Source: Setophaga petechia (Eukaryota; Chordata; Aves; Passeriformes; Parulidae). Taken from it: 64,000 nucleotides of DNA. Location: contig JANCRA010000001.1 in assembly GCA_024362935.1 (NCBI GenBank), forward strand, positions 49,449,501-49,513,500, written 5' to 3'. Each line of letters starts with the position of its first letter. Position 1 is the stretch's first letter. The translations under genes were made by a program, and so were the position numbers. Below are positions 37,971 through 52,440 of the stretch, in pieces. The notes beneath the pieces were generated by a model. The model was not told the origin of the DNA. It searched no databases and saw nothing but the letters and a program-made list of their open reading frames with translations.

Positions 37971-40900
37971 ACGCAACAAAATGTTCTTGAGTACGAAGAA
38001 AAAATGACATTTTCCTGGGAAATACTTGAAAGTTTGAAATATACCTTATATAACTACAATCAAGCAAATTGTCATCACAACTATTCAGGAGGAAACTTTC
38101 AGCTGGTCAAGATACTCGCTGTACTGAATTCAGTGGATCATTCAATTGGTCATCAACACCAGGGTTTAACTGTCTCAGAGACTGCTTCAGGGAAGGTTTG
38201 GATAGTGAAAAAGGGCACTACTTCATTACCTGCCTGTTGGAACAAGACAGTTAAAGCTGGAAAGTTTGTCAAGAAGGGAAAAATAGTTATTTTCTCTCAA
38301 GATGACCTGGTAGCTGAAGATGCTAAGAATGCTCAGAGGGGGGAAATTTCAAATTGTTTTCTGTTTGTTTTGAGAAGTGGGGTTCTTCTAAGAGATAACA
38401 CAATGCTGTAGAAGACCTGAAAAATAGCCTAACCAGGCCTAGGCCTGCTGGTGGGGGAGAGGAGAGCGAAGAAGTTTGGAGATTGTAGAACACAGCCTTG
38501 CAAAGGACTGCTCCTGTGCCAGGCCTTTGATGGCAGGTGGGAATGGCATGTGGACTTTTTGCCCTGGCTAAGATGGAATAAGTTTAGCAGTGGATGTGTC
38601 TCTGTTTTACCAGAGTAGGGATGAAGTAAATCTACCCATTACACTTCAGCTGTGAATTTTGTCTGTCTTGGTTACCTGCAGGTGTTTCAGTTCTCACACG
38701 GCCAAAATCATCTTCTCTTCTCATGTGCCTTTACATGAGAGATCATCTCCTTTCCCCTCTTTCCCCAGTCACCTTTGTGTTAACCCTTCTCCCCTAGCTT
38801 ATGTCCATGCTACAATGCAGAGCTCACCTCACCAATTAGCAGCAATTTCCCCGCATTGTGCTGGGATTAAGAGGTTCCCAGGGGCCATTCCCCAATAGGT
38901 GTATTTATTCAGTGCCCTGATTTTTGGAGACAAAATAAACTCACTGGGTTATATGATGGCTAATCATGTCAGTTGACTAAGGGCCTAAGGACACAGTGTC
39001 AGAGTCCTTTACATCTTTATCTACATTGACACTGTTTCTGCCTGCCCTGTTTCTTATTTCTACAGTTAAATCAGCTTTTACACAGCCATGTCTTTCTTGC
39101 AGAAAGAGAAAGGAAAGGGTGAAGGTCTGCTCTTGGATTGTTGTAAAACAGGCAGCACAGGTAAATTAGGAAAAAAGGGGAAAGAGTAGGACTGAAAAGT
39201 ACAAGAGATGAGATTCCTGCTGACATTAGCAAAGAGATTGCTAAGATTTTCTTGGAAAAGTGCTTTAGGCTGTTGCACACCCTATCAGCAAGTGCAAAGG
39301 GTTAGCTAAGACAGCACACAGGTTTGGTCAATTGAAACATCCAAAACTTGTCTTCTTTGGCTCTACAACAGAGTCTGCTGCTGTCTTCAGTGCTATTAGC
39401 TATCGTGTCTGCTCTGTGGAACCAGCCCTTCAGAAATAGCAACAATGTCAACAAAAATCTGAGGAATTCAGGAGGGCTCAAACATCAACTTCAAAAATTT
39501 TTTTCTTTTTTTTTTCTTCCTTCCAGAAATGGGTAGTTCTAATGACATGACTTTGATTAGTCTCATAAACAAAGTGTCAACATCCCAAAGATATAATGAA
39601 TGGTGTAGGAGAAAAATCAAAATGTATTTATTGTCTTTCAGTTACATAAAAATGATGCCAGTTGAATGGGAACCTTTTAGCATATGATGAGTAGGGGAAA
39701 ACCACTGTTTGAAAAGTTCCAAAATACACATTAGCACCAATTAGTCTTCTCTAATAGGATTAAAGAGCCACAGTTAAGGAGAAAATTTAAGCTTACTTCA
39801 TAATGATTTATTCTTAGATGATATTTCTATTTAGGATATTGAAGCGCCAATTCGCCATCAACTTCTCAATTACAGTCAAACCAACTCAAAGTAAATCCAG
39901 CCAGCAGAAATTGCTAAAGCACATAGATAAAGCAAATATGAGTTGAGAATTCCTTTTATCATAATTGTAGATTTTCTTTTTTTAAGGCCCATGAGCATAT
40001 AAATGATATTTTGAATAAGTGGAACTTGCTGTAATATTTAGTCCAAGGTCTGAAGAGCATCACTTTCTATCTGGTATCTAAGTACAACCTTAAATGACTA
40101 TTGTATTGTCAGACTCTTCTATGTAAAATACAGCAACTTTTGGAAAAATGTCATACTTTAATAATTTACTCACTGCTTACATACTGCTTGGGTTCTTTCA
40201 GAAAAAAAATTTGCAACGAGACTGAGGTATGAAGCAAACAGTCTCTTTTTAATCTGAACACACTCCTACAGCATTGTGGAGGTTTTTTAAAGCAGACCTG
40301 TTAAGCCATGCATTTAAAATACACCCAAGCTACATAAAACCCTCTAAGACTCTAAGCAACAAAATAACTAGAACATTAAATCACAAGAAGTGGGGGTGGG
40401 TTTTTTTCTGTTTTGGTAAAGATTATGGGGAATAACTGCCTATGTCTTCTGCTTAAGCACATTAAAGGCACAAAAATACACCAACGGTTGAGGCAACAAC
40501 ATGAAAATCTCTCAAAATTGCCTGAAAAGTACTAGGGTTTGGACATGCAAGTGCCTTGAAAAAGCACTTGCTTTTTATATCCTAAGTAGCCACTGCATTG
40601 TCTGAAACACCAAGTACGATGCTTTCATGTCTGGCTGCATTCCAGTTTGGGTAATTGCATTTTACCTGCACAAATTGCATTGGCACTTTTCATTAGGCAC
40701 AGTATTATTCTTCATTTCCAACCTTACATTGTTGCTATATGCTATTAACACAGTTTCAGCTCTTCAGCCAAGAAGCAGCCACATACTGCAAGCAAACCCC
40801 CACAAATTCAGAGGTTTTTTTTCATCAATTCCTCACTGTTTCCCAAAACCAGTATTTTACATAAAATTTGGAAAACACCTATGAAAACAGCAATACATTG

Positions 40901-43900
40901 CTGTAAGTCTAATTTTACACACAACCACCCACCATTTTTTAAACGTTATAAGTTATCTTATGAAAAAATAAATAATTTTTTGTTGCTTTTCAGACAACAT
41001 TTGAGGGCATTTTGAGGACATTAAAGCCCTTTGTGTCTCTAATTATTTTATGGTCCTAATGTTTACGCACATGATTAGCTTATGGCAAGCAGAATGAATC
41101 AAAATGGTATTGTATCAGAATTTCATCCAAAGAAAGCTAAATATTAAGAAAGCTTGGAAAAACACAAAAGAAATTGTCCCTTCTGCATAATATACAACAT
41201 AAGCCCAAGTCCTGATGCAGAACCAGAGAAAATCATCACCTGTGCTGATGGACTGTAAAAAATGGAATAAAGGCTGTGTCTTCAACGCGGAACTTGGCAT
41301 TTTTTTTTATAAACGCTCTGCAGAATAATATTAATTTATAATATTCTACACTAACCTATATTGTTTCTTTATAGTTATAATACAGTCTCTTTTGCCCATA
41401 GTTTAAAAGTAAGTGCTTTTGAAACAATGATTTTCAACTTTTCAGAGCTAATTAATTAAAAGTATGTAATTAGACATGAATCAGCATCTCTTACAATATA
41501 ACTGTTGAGAGTGGAACTCTGAGCATGTTTGGTTCAGAAAAACTGTCTGCCATTATGTGGGAAAATTCAGATTCTTGTACTAGAATCATGATGGCAATTT
41601 GAACTAAACTGTTGCAAAGAATGGTTCCCTAGCTAGTTTTTTTAGTAGTTTGGTTTAGTATTTGTTTTTTCCCTTTTAACTGTATAGGCTCTACAATAAA
41701 AGATGAAGTATCAAGGCATTAGTCCCATTTTGCCGCATCAGCAGCATAAATAAAAAAGATAACTTGGACTGGTGCAGTTGTACATTCTTCACTGCCTTTG
41801 TTCTGCCTCAAGTAAAAGTTAGATAACATATGGTAGGTTCATCTTCATTTATCCAGAGATCTTTTTGACATTCCATAAGCTAGACTCTGGCAGACATTTT
41901 TTATAACATCAGCCTTGATGAGCTAAAGACAGGAACGAATGTGTTCTCGTGTGGCTGCAGAGTTTCTCAGATCATCTACCACAGTTCTGTCATAAATAAT
42001 ATCCAGAAGGGGGTTATTATCCTCTCTGATTAGATGATTAGACTAGAAGCTAAACCCACAGTTACTGATCCTAGAAGAAATATCTCCTATGTTAAACTAT
42101 GAAAACAGTAATGGATTTAAGGGAGAAGGAGGGGAAAATAAAAGAGATGCAAAGGACAGATAATGCAGCAAAGCCAGTAATCAAGATTTTAGGTAATTAT
42201 ATGGGAAAGACAAAAAACCTGTGGCTAAATTGACTTCTGTCAGACACTGATTTTCTTTTGTCTTTTCAGGAACTTTTTCAGATCTAACATAATGACTTAC
42301 TAGCCCTTGGAAGGTGTGTTATTGATAAAAGAGCCTCATGATAACGTGACATCCACAGGGTAATTCCCAGGGCTGGAATTAACAGCAAGTACACAACATG
42401 GATCCACATTGGTGAGACTGTCTGCCCATTGTTACATAATTGAAAACATTTTTGTCTTAGTGGCATTAGAGATTACCAACACCAAAGGCATTCTCTCAAA
42501 GGTGTCCTTTACTAATCTGACAGTCAAGGCACACAGAGAAGCTGTAGACTCTTTGAAACAATTTTTTAATCTTTGCCAATAACTGTCAAGATTTCTATGA
42601 GACAGAAATGCCAGAGAAGAATGGCCATCACCATAGCTAAGGATTGCAATTTGCCTTTCTGGAGACACACCAAATATTCCTTGAAGTGGTGAACCTAGTT
42701 AAATTATTTTCTCTGACCTCATTAAGACCAGCTAAGATGCTTAAAGACCAGCAGAAAGATTGGATAGCACTGTGAAGGCTTGATCCTCTGTTGTAACAAC
42801 AGATCAACAATGAGATGCACAATCAAAACTATAAATCACTTCCATTGATATTTGAAGTGGCTTAGTACATATAATTAACTCTAAAGAAAAAACCAGGCAG
42901 GAAACATGCTGGCCAAGGAATTCTGCTTCACAAGCAGCAAGTCAGTGAGCACTCAGAGCTGTGGTGGTATGAAAAGTAAGAGGGCTGGCAGCCTGAAAAC
43001 CTCAATGACTTGGTTAGAAATTAGCAGCAGAACTACTTGACTTGGAAATAATGTTCAGCTCCCAGTCCCAAGGAGGTCTCCTCTGGGGTTTATCTCAAAG
43101 GTGATAATGAAAGAAGATAGCTCTCCTATTCTAAAGACTGGGAGACTCTTGAAAGGTAACCAGTGGAAGTTATAGCCCCTTGTAAATTAAGACCACAATT
43201 TTTATCAGCAGAGATCTTTTGTTCATGAGTAGACGTCCACTAAATAGTCAAAGAGACATTCTTTCAGCAACAGAAACAAATTTTCTATTCTTCTAAATCT
43301 AAACCAAAATATCATTAACTTATTTACTCTTAGGGCCATGCTTTTCTAAGTTTTTACTGCAAAGAAAGTAAAGTTTTCTATTTTGTATTCATACAGCCAG
43401 AGCAAGTGTCCAGAGCCTCTGCTGGACAGAAAAATGACGGGGGTGAGGTTCGCCCATTCAAAACACTGCTGAAATCCCTGTTGTTCATGATTGCTACTTC
43501 CTTTAGTTCTTTTCAGATAAAACTTTTAAAGTGAACACAGCTAAGAATATAATAATAATTTTGCACAGGTGAATTCCCAAAGCTCAACTGCCTCCAGAAA
43601 GGATATGCATTTCCAACATTGCTCCAGTGGATGTCAGTGGAACCTACAACTTGTTTTATTGCCTTGAGTCTATCAATCAGCAAAACTCCCAGTTTTTCTA
43701 TGAAACCCAAGCGATGGTCTTGTGAGATTACAGAAATAACAGAACTGTTTGAGTGTTTGCAAGTGCAACTCTGATAATGGTTTATGGTGGTTGGAATATT
43801 ATGTTTGAGAACTGATCACAGTCCATTGATTCGTAAAGGCAGGAATCTGGGTTCTGAACAGGAAATGCTTTTCTCATAGACATACATGACAGATACTTCC

Positions 43901-46209
43901 AGGACTATGTCTAATTTTTTATTAGTAAAAAATTATTGATGTTAACCTATGGAGTGCATAAAAGATGAATTGTTATCAATAGAAAACATTTCTACGTGAG
44001 TGGAAGAAGAAACGTGACAAAAAAATTAATATTTAGGAAATGTTTTGGAAGCAAAAGTTAAAACAAAATTCCTCACTAGCAACGGAATTTTAATGCACTG
44101 AGAATGTAAATTAAATTTCGCAATGCAAAAGATGCAATAAAAGCTTCTCAATGTTTGTGTGACATCTTAAAGCAAATATATTCATGTTGAGATGCCTTTG
44201 TATTCTCGGTGTTTACTTTCAATCCTTGACATAAATTAATCAATTTCACTGTAAATGTCTGAGTTTCCTCAGTTGTGTGACACAGTAGGCAAGATTAAGA
44301 ACTGTCTCCTTTTTTTTTTTTCACAGAAGAAAAGTGACCATGTTTACAAATTGGGAACAACACACTTCCATCTTTGACTACAAATTATCTCAGTCTCATT
44401 TGTGTTTTATTTCATTTAAGCCTTTAAGGCATAGCATCTGCACTGCCAGCCTACACTCAAGATTTGATGTTTGGGTTGAGGTGAAGTTGAAAAATAAACC
44501 AAAAAGATATTCTAAATACTGAAATGTGATTAGCCAGATGCAAATTCTTCTCTTCTTATTCCAAGTCCTGACATGATCTGACTGTCTTGAGGGTACTGCA
44601 TTTGTAGAAAGTGAGTATTCAACCATTTCAGCGTGCGTTTTTTGTCTTTTTTGGGTGCCTCTGGAAGGAATGGCCATTCCAAATCAGTAGCACTTTTGGT
44701 TTCTGGCTGAATACTCACATTCATTATCACAGCACACTCATTATCTCATATAGTTTGCAGTTAGAGCTTTCCTCATAACTTAAGCCTTGGCAATGAACAG
44801 AACTGGAGCACATCCCATGGCTTTCTGAAGGTAACTGGCTGACCAGTTAACCCATGGCTTTAAGGAATATCTTTAATCTTCAGAGGACTGTACTTTTTAG
44901 GACATTTTCTTCAATAACTCTTTCCCTTATATTCAACAAAAATGAAATGGTAGAAGAAACCAAAAGTTAGAAGTCAAACTGACAAGTTTCTCTGGTTCTA
45001 GCAGTTTACCAAAATCTTGAACAGTAGCAGTTTTTAAATTAATTAATGCAACATTTTCATGAGCTGAAATACTTTGCATCCTCTGTATAGTAAAAATTTT
45101 AAAGATTGCTGAAACTATTTTCTTTTTCTTGTGGCTACAATAACTGTGAGAAGAACATTTTGATTTCAAAGGTGTGGATTCTTCACTTACAGCGAAGGTA
45201 TTACTGTTTTTTGAGATGTACTGGAGATATTAGAAGACTTTTTGAGACAGCTCTCAGGCAAAAGAACTTCAGTCCTGCTTGGCCATGCCTGTTGGTTACT
45301 ACATTTCTGTCACTGTGTCTGTCAGTGTCCTAATAAGGGGGAGTGGCCACTTGTTGGTGTATCATCATCAAAGCAAAGCACTGCCCTACAACTGACCAGA
45401 GGCATCAGGACTTGACTGCAGCTGTACATGGACCCAGGGAAGGGATGCTCTTCCTGGGTACCATCTCTTGCCAACTGAGAATAAAACAGCACACACTAAA
45501 GTGTTCTGCTATCCCTGTTGTCCACATTAAAACAGGCATTATCTGGAAGATTGCCTTATCAGTGCTGCTCTCCCTAAGTGCAGAGGAATAATAGAGAAAT
45601 CTCATTGCAGATAAGGAATATCTCCTCATGTAGCCAAACGCAATCTCTTTGGTTATGCAGCAGCATGCAGCTGCTCTTTCTTCCTCTTTTGAAACTACCA
45701 CACCATATCTGACAAACTGAATTCCAATATATTCTGGCAAGAAAATATTAATTAGAAGACTATAGAAAGAATAAATATACATAAAACTTACATTTTGCCT
45801 CACACTTGCCACCCTGAGATAAATAATGTTTACTAACCATATTGATGTGTATACATTTACTATTTGCCACCACATTAGCTGAGAAGCACAGACCAACATA
45901 TGCAAGCAGCCAAACAAACAATGACAAAGATAGACTAAAATATTTTTCAACAGAAAATAATGAGAGCACTTTATGCACTCACTATACTACAGTTCCATTT
46001 AATTTCAAGAGTTCTATTAAGCATTGCTCTAATTGTACATCACTTGGAGTTCTTGATCTGTGAAGGGGGAGATAATAGATGCCAGGTCATTGTGCTAGTA
46101 GCCATTCATTCAATTTATATTGTCAAAATAAAAATCACACACATCTCAAAAATCCTTATGAGCACACTAAAAACTGCATCAAAAAGCCATCTGTTTTAGG
46201 CCATGTAGA
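37971..46209. other. Unique non-coding sequence, nothing firmly recognised
   Basis: No transposon is recognised. A plus-strand frame of 135 codons at 38004-38411 and the longest frame of the window (45405-45950, minus, 181 codons) carry no known domain. A small inverted repeat GCAAGTGC...GCACTTGC lies at 40547-40571. A strong splice-acceptor-like tract ends at 44326 (see findings). Confidence 0.5.
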
Positions 46210-46800
46210 GCTCAGTAACAAAACAAATGTTGCATTTCATTTTCAGATTCGGGCTTATTGATTATTTTATCTCTTCTGCTGCAGAGTATGCCAGAAGGCC
46301 CTGCTCTGGAGGCAAGTTGCAATGAAAAGAGACAAGAATTTTATTAGTGCTAGAAGACACATAGCTTTGCTTTGGGAAAAATTGAGCAGCTCTCCAATGG
46401 AAAAAATTATACAAATGAATGAGGCCTGACAAAAAGCAGAAAAAAGCCTGCAGCTGCCATAAAATTGATAAAAGCTGAAAGGGATCACACAGATAAGCAT
46501 AATAATGCCTAAGCCAATGACATTTCATTATTATCTCTTGGTAGCTGTCTAGGGGAGCAGGTGAGCCCTTGATGCATTCTCTACCTCGTCAATCACTATT
46601 TTGCCAACCAAATTAGAGATGAATCACCCACAGGATCTGCAGAACAGTCTACTGCAGCTCCTTTTGAGAGAACAGCTCCTCCTGACAACGCAACACCTCC
46701 AGTAACATCATTACTGCCAGTTTTATTACCTGCTAACAGCACCTAGGGAATTCATAGCCTTTATACGTTTACGGTTTTTATCAGCTGGGAATGGCACAAG
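46210..46800. promoter_or_regulatory. Candidate conserved non-coding block (low confidence)
   Basis: High-complexity sequence without a convincing coding frame. It includes CAGCTGCCATAAAATTGATA, AATGACATTTCATTATTATC, a GGAGCAGGTGAGCCC stretch, CTACCTCGTCAATCAC and, near 46763, TTTATACGTTTACGG with two CpGs in an AT-rich context. E-box (CAGCTG) and homeodomain-like TAAT/TTTAC motifs are plentiful. This texture is typical of developmental enhancers near regulatory genes, but conservation is inferred and not demonstrated. Confidence 0.3.
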
Positions 46801-49800
46801 GTAACATTGAATACGCTGTGAGCTGGTGCTGCTTGTGGTACTGTGATCTTCACAAAGACACGGCAGAGTCAGTTCCTCCTTCATATATTTACTGATAAAA
46901 GAAAATAATTCCTTGTGTTTTGATCTACTCTTTTTCCACGGAGAGGAATAGATCTTCCACAGACATAGCTGGGTACTGCAAATGGGCTAATGACTGCTGC
47001 AAGCCACTCAAGCATGCAGGCACTCCTGCTCCATTACACAAATCACCAGTTGTGAAAGGGCAAAATCAGTGTTGTCCCAGCTGGGAAAGAAAAGGTATTT
47101 TAAACTAAGTGGGTATAGGCCCTTAATCCCCAAGTGAGAGTAAAGACAAGGTGATGTTCCTGTCAGTTGTGCAAAGGTGACAGTTCCAGTTTCAAGCAAC
47201 AAACACAGCTGTACAAGACCAAATTTGTTCATAAACTAATATTTTCAAAATGAAGCTCAGCTCCCTTCTGGACCAATTTGGCCAATGCTGACTCAGAATA
47301 CTGGGTCTGTTTTTCACCTACTCTGGATAGGGAAAATTATTCCCTTTCCTAGGAAATAATTTATTTTTCCTCCCCAAATTCTTAGATATCTTGGTTATTT
47401 AATTACTTATCTTTAATAACAGTACATTTTACCATCAATTCTATTCCCCCTCTCCCAGGGTTTTATACATGTTGATGATAACCTCCTCATTCTAGACACC
47501 CTTGAGCTTCACAGATCAAATCTCGCTAATCATTCATATCTTGCAGACTGAAAATCAGAGGTCTCTCTTGCAACCTAATCTCAGCAATGTTCTTCTCATT
47601 ATAAGGTCAGTGGAAGGACAGAAATTACTCCAAATGCAATTTTATTCTTTCTTCAATTTTTGCCCAAAATAATATACAATCAAAAGTAAGCATAATCGCA
47701 TAATCTGTCTGTTTAGGACTGTATCAAGGCTTGTCTCTTTTTTCCTGCTTCCATGTAGCATTCAGTTCAGGCTGGATTATCTACAAATAATAGTCTTGAA
47801 TTAAAGTCTGCATTTCTCTTCCTTTTGCTATCACAGGGTATGTATTATTACTTTTGAGGCTCAGGTTCCTTGACCCATAAACTTTAATGTCTCTAATGCC
47901 CTAAAGCAATCTAATAATGCTTTGTATACCAGTAGAAAGGAGTACTGGATTATTTTAATGGATTAGTGACACACTGTATTTAAGGATACCACAAAAATTC
48001 TGAGTTATCATCATCAGGAAAAGCTTGGTTTTGCCAGTGGCACAATCATTTTGTAATATCCTTCTCCAAAGCCAATTACATGTGAGGCAAACAATCATTT
48101 TTTAAAATGAGTAATTTTGCCTAGAAATTCAGCCAAAATTTACTGACATTTTCTTATGAAAAGAAATGACTGAAACACCACATTTTAAAGCACTTGAAAT
48201 GTTCCTATTAGTATAGCTGGATTTCACTGATAGCAGTCCATTTTATATTATATTAACAAACATGAAATTTAGCTGATGAATAACATTAGCACCTTATGAA
48301 ATAGTCCTATGCTATAACAGCAGGGCCCTATGGAGAGGCAAAGGAGAACAGAATGGTTAAATTGTGATAAACTTGCTACAGATTCTTTTTATGATTCTCT
48401 AGATTCTGGCAGGAGGCATTTAATTCTGTATTAAATTCCACATAACAGTTAAAATATTCAGTGATGTATGAAGCATACTTGGACTTGTAAGTGAAATGTC
48501 TTGCCATTTATCACCAATTATATCCTTAATGAGTTCTGACTATTGTCAAATTTTTCTAGCTTGTCAGTGAAGATGCAAGTGCCACAAGATGCAAGAACTG
48601 ATCTCTACAGGAAAGTTTATGAATTAGAAAAAATCTTCTCTTTTAAGATAGTACTAAAATCTGTCTTTAGGATCTTCCACTATGTTTTATGCACAGTTTC
48701 ATAGGAACCTCCCATTCTGGGTAAGAGTGAACAATTCAGAGGAAATGCTATTCATCTCTCATAAAAATATGCCTAAACAGAGTACAGTCTTCTGAATGTA
48801 CTCATTATCACAGAGAACTGCAGCAAACACAAACTCTTCAGTAATTTTAGTGGGCTCTGGATTAGATCTTATTTTAATTTTCTCTAAATGCATGTAAAGT
48901 AGGATTTCACTTGCTTAGAAAGAAACTTCCATATGGAGCGGATTTACAGATGACTGAAGATTTGGTGCTTGGTTTATTTGGGTATCCCATTGTTGCTCAT
49001 ACCAACACACATGACATGACATGACACCATTCTTTTTCACTGGAGGAACACAATTGTAATCCTAATGAAAGGGAGCATGTAAAGGTAATGGAACATTTCA
49101 ATCTCTCGAGAGAGGCTTGGAGATGAACTGAATTAAAGTGCTTCACAGAATTCCTACACCAGGTCAACGCTGCTTATCCCCAGGGAAGCTCTCTAAATTG
49201 TAGTCACATCACTATGTAACACTAACAGCACACAACATTTATATTCAATAAAGAGAGATTTTGAGAAGAAAGAGACAAAAAGATTGAAACAATGGAGATA
49301 CTATTTATCTTCAGGGTGATGGCACTAGAGCTCACAGATAGAAAATTGGAGACCTGTTCATTAAGCAATATCCCATGTGGAAAAAAGTATCAGCTACTCA
49401 TTGATCTTTATCTGTGTGTTTACCACAAGCATAACTGGCTTTTACTCAGATCATCAATATGTATGAAGCATCCTAGTTAGAGTGGGCAGAGGAATACTGT
49501 TACCATTCTCGTTTATTAACCTGGGGATGTTTTCAGGTACAATCTTTGTGTGTGCTTGCAGTATGTATAGCACAGTCCTATCCCCAAATACTCCTTGAAG
49601 GAAGATATTTAGCATCCTTTGAGAACAGCTGCCTATCATGACATCCTGGGAACAGGAACACACAAGTATTCACCCACAGCCACAAAGAATATCCTATAAA
49701 AACCTGTTTCTCACATCAGCTCTGAATTAGGACACTTCAGTGAGCAAGTGCTCAACAATGAAACAATTCTCTCTATGCTCTCATGACAAATGCACCAAGA

Positions 49801-50748
49801 CATAAGTAAGGACAGCACCAATTTGTATAAACAAAAGCAGTCTTGATTATTCAATGCAAAGCTGCAACCTGGGGACATATCTACTAAATAATTTGTAAGA
49901 CCATGGATTTTACTACCCATATTGTGTTTCTTAAAAGTTTAAGAAATCTGCTTTTAATTTAGCTTTTTAGCAATTTGCTTATTCTTCATCATTCTGCTAT
50001 ACGTGGAATCTGTCCCTAGATTTCAGAATGACCAAGCGTTAATATTGATTTTGTCTTCTTTATGAGTGTGCCACAATTCATTTTGCAGCAGGGTATTTTT
50101 TAATCCTTTCATCCTAAAGTTCTTCTCCCCTTACCAACAATGAATTTGGATATACATATGACAGATAATCAATACTCTACAAGCACTGGTCAATGCAAAC
50201 TAAACTGCACAATGCTTCTTGAGTAGCAGCTCCTCAAATCTCAAAGCACCCACAAAGAATAGAAATTCTTTATCTTGCTACTTATCTGCAAAGGTTGGTT
50301 CATCTGAACTTTTCTGCAGATTTCAAGAGAAACTGCACAGAAAATTATAGCTTCTTAAAGCCCAGTAATTGCAGTCTGCTCCCAGGACACAATTCATGAA
50401 CTGGAGTGTAGGAGCTGAGTAGATTTTGTTAGTTTTATTTCCAAAATCACACCACCAGAGAACCATAATCAACATTCACTTGAATCTATAACTGCACATT
50501 ATGTTTCATATTGGAAACCAGTAACAGCAACAACAAGGAAAAGCATCATTAAATGGATGTGGTTTGGTTTTCCTCAAAAGCTAGACACACTTCATAGCAA
50601 GATGGAAAAGATACAGCCTGGTACACTGCTTTGCAGCTGGGTCAGCAGCAGCCAGCACTTCCTGAGTGCACAGTTTGTCTGGAATAACAGTACATAGATT
50701 TTTATTACAAAATCATGAAGTGACTCAGAACTGTCAGGATTCAAAGGC
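46801..50748. other. Unique non-coding sequence, nothing recognised
   Basis: No gene or transposon is recognised. A short ACATG tandem repeat (about 3.5 units) lies at 49009-49026. Confidence 0.55.
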
Positions 50749-50839
50749 ATATATATAGATACATTCATATATACATACATATATACACACATTATATACA
50801 TGTGTGTGTGTGTATATACACATATATATATATATATAA
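50749..50839. repeat. Compound TA/TG/CA microsatellite
   Basis: About 90 bp of ATATATAGATACAT-type units run into ATACATACATATATACACAC, then (TG)n, then (TA)n. Alternating purine-pyrimidine composition favours Z-DNA or slippage, and it is likely length-polymorphic. Confidence 0.92.
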
Positions 50840-52364
50840 TTGGGTAAATGGGGTAAATGTACAGAAGGGAGCCACAGGGGTGAAGTGAGAGAAGGAATGA
50901 AGGAAGATCTCTGGAGATGCTGCTCTTACTGGAAGTACAAGAAACAAGAACATGCTTAAAGAGGTAAATGTAAAAGAAATCCATGAGACAGGCAAGCAGC
51001 CCCAACAAACAACTCCTACTACATTTTGTGGACACTTTATAAAAGTCAGCTTTACTGAAGAGTGCAAGAAACACCTTACTGGCCCTGTGCTTTAGATCAG
51101 TCCACCCTGTCTCTCTGACTATGCACTAGGGAAAGGGATGTAACAGCTGATATCTGCGTTCCATTCATTCCCAATTCCCCTTCCCCAGCAACTTCAGTTG
51201 CTTTCCCAGAAATATGGGACAGAAAAGGCATCCCTACTGCTTCTCCATGGTATCTACTATGAACCTGTTGCCCATGTCTTTCTCTAATACCCCACACAAC
51301 TCCTGCTTTTGTGTCTCTGCATTCTCTGCGGTGGCAACAAATTGCAATAGTTCAGTATCACCGTTGAAAAAGAAAAGAAGAAATATAAGTGTGTTTCCCA
51401 CAGCTATAGCATGTGCAATCCTGTCCTCTATGATTTTTTTTGTTTCAGTCAAATCCTCAGCACAGTCTTTTCTTCTCCAAACCAAAGAGCCCCAGCCTTT
51501 TCACCCTTGCTTCAATAGCTTCTCTCTTCTGTCAAAACAACTGTTTCCTGGCTTCTCTAGAGCTACTAACAGCATTGCCACATTCTGCCTGTCTTGATCC
51601 TAGCCCCAGAAACTGTGTCTATCAGCAAAAGAGCAAACATTGCTCCCTGAGATTCCTGTCAGAAAACAAGTTTTTTTTTTTGCAGCATGGTATTACTTAA
51701 GAACAGAACAGGTCTGAAATATCAGATCTTTTCCTGATACTTTGGAAGATAGGATGCACAGCTCCATGGGGCAAATTAGAGTAATGCTTTCTGCAGTCAT
51801 GAAATGAAGCATTTAAAAGAGAAATAAGCAGAACCAGAGTTCCAAGAAATAATTGTTATCCCTGGAGTAACTCCAAATCCCCAGGAGCTTTGTGCATTTT
51901 TAATGCATTCCAAAGCAGGAAAAAAGGTGGATCTTAGTAAGCCTGGTGAAGCTGAGGACTACGGAGAACAACTTGGTGATTCACATTATTAGTGTCAGTG
52001 TTGATAAATACATTCAAATGTTTTCCCATTTTTGCTGTCTCAGAAGATTTCATGTTGCTATAGTAGAAGGCCAAACAGACACTGTATCTGTAGAAAACAA
52101 AGATTATGAAAGACACCCAAAGTTGATTATTAGAACATAACATCTGAAGGTCCTCTGGGACAAATATATATTACTGTGATAATACCTGAAATCCAAACAC
52201 TTCACAATTAATTTAGTACTTATGGAAGACAAAAAAACTTGATCTCGGGAGATCTTTTCAAGATCTCAGCACTTCCACACAGGGTATTTGATTAGTAAGA
52301 AATAAAAATAAATGCTAATTCTGAAGAGCTTTCAAAGCAAATAACTTTGGGACCAGATCCAAAA
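50840..52364. other. Unique sequence, possible very degraded CR1
   Basis: Mostly unrecognised. The part near 51455-51510 (TCTTCTCCAAACCAAAGAGC CCCAGCC) faintly resembles the CR1 pattern TCTCCAGGCTGAACAGCCCCAG on the minus strand, but the rest of the CR1 order cannot be followed. I do not claim it as an element. Confidence 0.35.
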
Positions 52365-52440
52365 AAGTAATTTAGGTGCTTTCTCTGACAAAATCAATGG
52401 AAGCATGTAAATTTTTGCCTAAGCATTACAATTTGAAAGT
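52365..52440. repeat. Probable ancient sauropsid interspersed repeat, second copy
   Basis: CCAGATCCAAAAAAGTAATT, then TAGGTGCTTTCTCTGACAAA and ATCAATGGAAGCATGTAAAT, follow the pattern CCAGATCCACAAAGGGATTTAGGTGCCTAAC...AAATCAATGGAAGTTAGG of an old dispersed repeat. It is the same pattern as at 37895-37970. Strong divergence implies great age. Confidence 0.38.

Noticed and set aside
45405..45950. Longest open frame of the window (minus strand, 181 codons)
   Set aside because: No recognisable domain or promoter. A frame of this length is near the chance maximum for 64 kb of AT-rich DNA read in six frames.
51455..51600. Possible CR1 fragment on the minus strand
   Set aside because: Only one short stretch resembles CR1; the neighbouring expected motifs cannot be found.
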